Of a stretch of DNA of 17,931 bases, positions 14,566-17,931 are shown piece after piece (the first letter of the stretch is position 1; the number at the start of each line of letters is the position of its first letter). The position numbers were made by a program, and so were the translations under genes. The stretch lies in NCBI GenBank assembly GCA_964345825.1, contig CAYFSI010000022.1, positions 1 through 17,931 on the forward strand, in the 5' to 3' direction. This DNA comes from JAAYDH01 sp964345825 (lineage in GTDB: Bacteria > Bacillota_I > Bacilli_A > RFN20 > CAG-826). The notes under the pieces are model-generated. The model had not been told where the DNA came from. It did no database searches and worked only from the letters and a program-made list of their open reading frames with translations.

Positions 14566-15924
14566 ATGTACATTCTGATTCTGAAAATAGCAGTCGTGCT
14601 TTTATTTGGATTCATCGGCGGGAAGGTCGCTAGTAAATTAAAATTACCCGAAGTTTCTGGCTATTTAATCTTTGGTATTTTGCTCGGACCATCTCTTGGA
14701 TTAATCATTCCTGATTTTGGAGGTATCGTTACTTCCACTGATCAAGAATCATTAAAATTCATCGGTGATATCGCTTTATCGTTCATCGCTTTTAGCATTG
14801 GCTCGGAGTTCTCTTTAAAGAGTCTAAAGAAAACCGGGAAAGCAGTTAACATTATCGCTTTACTGGAAGTAGTGTTTGCTGTTGCTTTTGTTTTCATCGC
14901 TTTATTATTTGTCCCTAAACCAAGCGAAATCACCAGTGGCTACGCGCCATTTAGTAAAGAAAATATCTCTTTCGTGTTGATTTTAGCTTCAATGTCGGCC
15001 GCTACCGCTCCAGCCGCTACTTTGATGGTTATTCGTCAATATCGCGCTCATGGACCACTTACTAAGACAATTCTACCGGTTACCGCTCTTGATGATATCT
15101 ATGGCATTGTCATATTTGGATTATTTATCTCGATTGCGCAGATTTTGACTTCCAGCACTGGCGATATGCCTTTATGGCTCATGATTACTAAACCATTAAT
15201 TGAAGTTTTCGGTTCGATAATCATTGGCCTCATCATTGGTGTGGTGCTCTCATTTATCAATGGTAAGTTCGCCAAAAATCGCGACAATAAACAAGTCTTA
15301 TCAGTAATGGCAATCATGTTCTCTATTGGTATCATTTGGTTACTGAACAATAGTCTTGACTCAGTGGGAATCGGTTTCTCTCCTTTACTAGTTAATATCA
15401 TGGTTGGAACGATGATTGCTAACTTAGCTAAGAAACCGAGTGAAACCTTCTCATCAGTTAATGATTTAGCAACCCCGATATATATTCTCTTCTTCACTCT
15501 TGCCGGAGCAAGTCTCAATTTGAATATTTTAAAAAGTTCAGGCATAGTGATATTGTTGAGTGTTGTTTATATCTTGGCTCGAGGTCTAGGAAAATATACC
15601 GGAGCGACAGTTGGAGCAAGAATTGCTCAATCCCCACCGACGGTTAAAAAGTACTTAGGATTTGGTCTCTTACCGCAAGGTGGTGTCTCATTAGGTCTCT
15701 TAGTCGTTGTCTCGAGCAAAATGCCTTCCTTCTATCAATGGATGGCGACCATCATTATGCTCAGTATCATGGTGTATGAGACTAGCGGACCAATCTTCGC
15801 TAAATTTGCTATCAGCAAAGCTGGAGAAATTAATGGTCTTGACAAATTGCAGGAATTATCCAACGTCGAAGTCGTGGATACTAAATTAGCGGAAGAAAAA
15901 GTTTCTCCCGCAGAAGGAGCTTAA
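14566..15924 (+). CDS. CPA2-family cation/proton antiporter (KefB/NapA-like membrane domain)
   Basis: This is a multi-pass membrane transporter of about 12-13 helices that should exchange K+ or Na+ for protons. Family features include GYLIFGILLGPSLGLI (32-47), the helix ALSFIAFSIGSEFSLKSLKK, the helix-breaking ATAPAATL at 146-153, a DD pair at Asp176-Asp177 in ALDDIYG that is the likely ion-binding site, and a late KKYLGFGLLPQGGVSLGLL block. The length of 452 aa covers only the transport domain plus a soluble tail of about 40 residues; there is no RCK/TrkA domain as in KefB or KefC. AGGAGG at 14556-14561 lies 4 nt before the ATG. It is preceded by a c-di-AMP riboswitch and followed after 1 bp by a PII-like gene, so it is probably controlled both in transcription and in activity. 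The ion cannot be told from sequence. Confidence 0.92.
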   Translation: MYILILKIAVVLLFGFIGGKVASKLKLPEVSGYLIFGILLGPSLGLIIPDFGGIVTSTDQESLKFIGDIALSFIAFSIGSEFSLKSLKKTGKAVNIIALLEVVFAVAFVFIALLFVPKPSEITSGYAPFSKENISFVLILASMSAATAPAATLMVIRQYRAHGPLTKTILPVTALDDIYGIVIFGLFISIAQILTSSTGDMPLWLMITKPLIEVFGSIIIGLIIGVVLSFINGKFAKNRDNKQVLSVMAIMFSIGIIWLLNNSLDSVGIGFSPLLVNIMVGTMIANLAKKPSETFSSVNDLATPIYILFFTLAGASLNLNILKSSGIVILLSVVYILARGLGKYTGATVGARIAQSPPTVKKYLGFGLLPQGGVSLGLLVVVSSKMPSFYQWMATIIMLSIMVYETSGPIFAKFAISKAGEINGLDKLQELSNVEVVDTKLAEEKVSPAEGA

Positions 15925-15925
15925 T

Positions 15926-16282
15926 ATGCAAGTGCTATTTATTGTCCTAAATGACTTATCATACGAGAGTGAAATCTTGAAAGTTTTCATCGATAAAAAG
16001 GTTCGTGGGGCGACCATCATCGATTCGGAAGGCATGGCCAAAGCCGTCATGCAGAATGAGGGATTAGAATTTTTCTATAGTGGTCCTTTCGCTAATTCAT
16101 TACCAAAGAATATTGGGGAAAGCAAAACCTTCTTCACGGTTATTCCTAATGATGATCTTCTTAAAGAGTTAGTGGACGAGATTCAAAAACTGCTCTACAC
16201 CTCTAAAGAAGAAACAGTCGGCTTTATGTTCGCCGTTCCCGTCTCTGGCATCTATCCTCTTAAAAAGAAACGCATTTCATAA
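15926..16282 (+). CDS. small PII-like (ferredoxin-fold) regulatory protein
   Basis: The 118-residue protein shows a PII-like pattern: a first strand MQVLFIVLND, a helix (about 12-25), a second strand with VRGATIIDSEGMA (26-38), a region of about 28 residues where PII proteins carry the T-loop, a strand KTFFTVIP (67-74), a helix (about 76-90) and a last strand VGFMFAVPV (98-106). No canonical uridylylation Tyr can be placed with confidence. PII relatives are trimeric sensors of nucleotides (ATP/ADP, AMP, cAMP, c-di-AMP) that often dock on transporters. It starts 1 bp after the antiporter stop, with AAGGAG inside the antiporter's last codons, so the two are tightly coupled. I infer that it senses a ligand and gates or recruits the antiporter, which lacks its own RCK domain. 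The fold call is by eye, and sequence similarity to classical GlnB is weak. Confidence 0.7.
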   Translation: MQVLFIVLNDLSYESEILKVFIDKKVRGATIIDSEGMAKAVMQNEGLEFFYSGPFANSLPKNIGESKTFFTVIPNDDLLKELVDEIQKLLYTSKEETVGFMFAVPVSGIYPLKKKRIS

Positions 16283-16377
16283 ATATCTTGTGTCGATAGC
16301 GAGATTATCTATGCCATCATTTAATAAAATTCTGTTACATAACTAAACAATCCAGACCAAATAAAGGTTGTAAGACT

Positions 16378-16424
16378 TATCTTATGATTCTAAGATACCT
16401 TATTGTCGGTATCAATTTATTGAT
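16378..16424 (+). promoter_or_regulatory. three overlapping hairpins upstream of the ABC transporter
   Basis: TATCTTA/TAAGATA (16378-16384 with 16391-16397), GATACC/GGTATC (16394-16399 with 16408-16413) and ATCAA/TTGAT (16411-16415 with 16420-16424) each share bases with the next, so adjacent hairpins exclude one another. The last ends just before GAGGGTG, the ribosome binding site. No T tract follows, so if functional this is more likely translational control or a binding site than termination. Confidence 0.3.
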
Positions 16425-16438
16425 GAGGGTGAAAAATC

Positions 16439-17377
16439 ATGGATAAAGTTGAAAGAAATATAATTGAAGTCAAACACTTAAAGAAATATTTTGGACAGGT
16501 TAAAGCTGTCGATGATATTTCTTTTTGCGTTAAAGAAGGTGAACTATTCGCTTTTCTTGGTCTCAATGGAGCGGGAAAATCAACAACCATCAATGTCATC
16601 GCGGGAATCTTACAAAAAGATAGTGGAACGGTCCTCATTGATGGAATCGATATCGACACTCATTCCGAAGAGACAAAGACAAAAGTCGGAATCGTCTTTC
16701 AAAACTCAGTCCTTGATAAGAAACTAACCGCTTATGACAACCTATCTCTTAAAGCCGCCTTATATGGGATCAGAGGAAAAGAGTTTGAAGAAAGATTAAA
16801 AGAATTATCCGACTTGCTCGAACTCGAACCTTTGTTAAAGAAAACATTAGAAAAGATGTCAGGAGGCCAAAAGCGAAGAATCGATATCGCTCGGGCCTTA
16901 ATTCATCGCCCTAAGATATTAATATTAGATGAACCCACCACAGGACTTGATCCTCAGACGAGAATCATGGTCTGGTCTTGCCTTAATAAATTAAAAGATA
17001 ACAAAGAAGTGACGATTTTCTTAACCACCCATTACATGGAAGAAGCCAATAACGCTGATTTTGTGGTTATATTGGATTCGGGCCATATCGTCGCTGATGA
17101 TTTGCCTAATCATTTGAAAAATCAATACGCTCATGACTTTTTGAAGATTTACGATAAGAGCTCTGAGCTCATTGAAATCTTAAACAAAGAGAAAATGAAA
17201 TTTGTTGAAAAAGATGATTTCATCCGTGTCCAAGTGAAAAGCGTTGAGCAAGGCAAAGATTTTATCATCGCCCATCCATCTTTATTTAAAGATGTCGAAC
17301 TATTCAAAGGCACGATGGATGAAGTATTTTTAAACGTGACAGGAAAATCGCTCCCCGGAGGATCAATCAATGAATAA
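16439..17377 (+). CDS. ABC-2 type exporter ATP-binding protein, DrrA-like
   Basis: This is the cytoplasmic ATPase of an ABC exporter. Walker A is GLNGAGKST at 41-49, the Q-loop Gln88 is in VFQNS, the signature SGGQK is at 141-145, Walker B ILILDEPTTGLDP has Asp164 and Glu165, and the H-loop His198 is in TTHYMEEA. After about residue 215 a C-terminal extension, ending with TMDEVFLNVTGKSL, matches the DrrA/YhaQ-type accessory region. The length of 312 aa is normal. GAGGGTG at 16425-16431 gives a ribosome binding site 7 nt upstream. Its last 8 bp overlap the start of the permease gene, so the pair is translationally coupled. The DrrA group exports drugs, antibiotics or lipids; the substrate cannot be inferred here, and no resistance or biosynthesis genes lie alongside. 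Confidence 0.93.
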   Translation: MDKVERNIIEVKHLKKYFGQVKAVDDISFCVKEGELFAFLGLNGAGKSTTINVIAGILQKDSGTVLIDGIDIDTHSEETKTKVGIVFQNSVLDKKLTAYDNLSLKAALYGIRGKEFEERLKELSDLLELEPLLKKTLEKMSGGQKRRIDIARALIHRPKILILDEPTTGLDPQTRIMVWSCLNKLKDNKEVTIFLTTHYMEEANNADFVVILDSGHIVADDLPNHLKNQYAHDFLKIYDKSSELIEILNKEKMKFVEKDDFIRVQVKSVEQGKDFIIAHPSLFKDVELFKGTMDEVFLNVTGKSLPGGSINE

Positions 17378-17931
17378 GAACTTATATGATTTGCTCTATT
17401 TAATTAAGCGCAATATCAAGATGTATTTTAAAGACAAGGCGACATTCTTTGTTTCTTTAATTACTCCGGCCATTTTATTGGTCTTGTTTGTCACCTTCTT
17501 AAGAACCGTCTATGTCAGTTCCCTTACCTCATTCATTCCTGAGGAAGTCAATATCTCACCTCGCGTTATTGATGGCTTTACGGCTGGTTGGCTGGTTTCT
17601 TCCATTCTCGCTACTTCCTGTATAACGATCGCTTTCTGTAGCAACACGATTATCATCGCGGATAAGGCCAACGGAATTGTCGATGACATCTTAGTCACCC
17701 CCGTGAAGAAGACGATTCTCTCGCTAAGTTATTTAATCTCTAACTTCATCACGACATTGATTGTCTGCTTCGCTTGTCTAGCCTTAGGTTTTGGCTATAT
17801 CGCCATTGTTGGATGGTATCTATCAATCAACGATGTCCTAATGATTATCGCTAATACATTCCTATTAACTTTATTTGGTTCGCTTTTAGCGACTATCATT
17901 GAATCCTTCATCAAATCGATGGGAGCGGGAA
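17370..17931 (+). CDS. ABC-2 type transporter permease, 3' end outside the window
   Basis: The frame opens with MNKNLYDLLYLIKRNIKMYF and stays open for 187 codons to the end of the window. The first part, KDKATFFVSLITPAILLVLF, is the typical entry of ABC-2 permeases: a short amphipathic N-terminus and then the first membrane helix. At least four hydrophobic segments are visible, with the cytoplasmic stretch IADKANGIVDDILVTPVKK between the second and third, which resembles the family's coupling region. GGAGGA at 17357-17362 stands 7 nt before the ATG. The start overlaps the ATPase end by 8 bp. Roughly two thirds or more of a normal ABC-2 permease is present; the missing end should hold the last helices. 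Confidence 0.9.
   Translation, partial: MNKNLYDLLYLIKRNIKMYFKDKATFFVSLITPAILLVLFVTFLRTVYVSSLTSFIPEEVNISPRVIDGFTAGWLVSSILATSCITIAFCSNTIIIADKANGIVDDILVTPVKKTILSLSYLISNFITTLIVCFACLALGFGYIAIVGWYLSINDVLMIIANTFLLTLFGSLLATIIESFIKSMGAG

Noticed and set aside
15099..15545. Minus-strand 148-codon open frame inside the antiporter gene
   Set aside because: It is antisense to a well-supported membrane protein gene, and its composition follows from the complementary hydrophobic codons.

Overview
The window looks like chromosomal DNA from a low-GC bacterium of the Bacillota (Firmicutes). The evidence is the set of families present: the linkage ileS-lspA-rluD-type synthase, RNase HIII next to MutS2 with a Smr tail, a ydaO-class (c-di-AMP) riboswitch, and strong AAGGAG-type Shine-Dalgarno sites. 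Genes are closely packed and AT-rich, which would suit an uncultured Bacilli lineage near Erysipelotrichales, Acholeplasmatales or RF39; that placement is a guess. The code is standard: Trp is written TGG, and TGA ends mutS2 and the 619-residue gene, so this is not a UGA=Trp Mollicute.

Layout. (1) 29-4398, plus strand: ileS, lspA and an RluD-type pseudouridine synthase. (2) 4390-5310, minus strand: rnhC, overlapping the synthase tail to tail. (3) 5311-5367: a tiny divergent promoter region without Shine-Dalgarno sites, where both -10 elements sit close enough to the start codons to predict leaderless or nearly leaderless mRNAs. (4) 5368-9422, plus strand: mutS2 and uvrC, overlapping by ATGA. 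(5) 9459-9651: tRNA-Arg(UCU) with its promoter and two terminators, then about 280 bp of gene-free, hairpin-rich DNA. (6) 12690-9980, minus strand: a likely operon of a 37-residue microprotein, a 619-residue membrane protein of unknown function and a LemA-family protein, closed by a terminator at 9931-9958.

(7) 12833-14281, plus strand: an M18 aminopeptidase with all metal-site residues, fused behind an N-terminal XRE-type helix-turn-helix. It is the most unusual gene here. (8) 14371-16282, plus strand: promoter, c-di-AMP riboswitch, intrinsic terminator, a CPA2 cation/proton antiporter without an RCK domain, and a 118-residue PII-like protein. This reads as a cation-homeostasis cassette controlled by c-di-AMP at the RNA level and perhaps by a PII-type ligand sensor at the protein level. 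(9) 16439 to the window end, plus strand: a DrrA-type ABC-2 exporter ATPase and its permease, the latter cut by the window end.

Regions 1-4 are ordinary housekeeping DNA (tRNA charging, lipoprotein maturation, rRNA modification, R-loop and ribosome quality control, excision repair). The points worth a second look are the helix-turn-helix/aminopeptidase fusion, the riboswitch-antiporter-PII cassette and its possible inverted switch logic, the LemA operon with its microprotein, and the divergent leaderless promoters.
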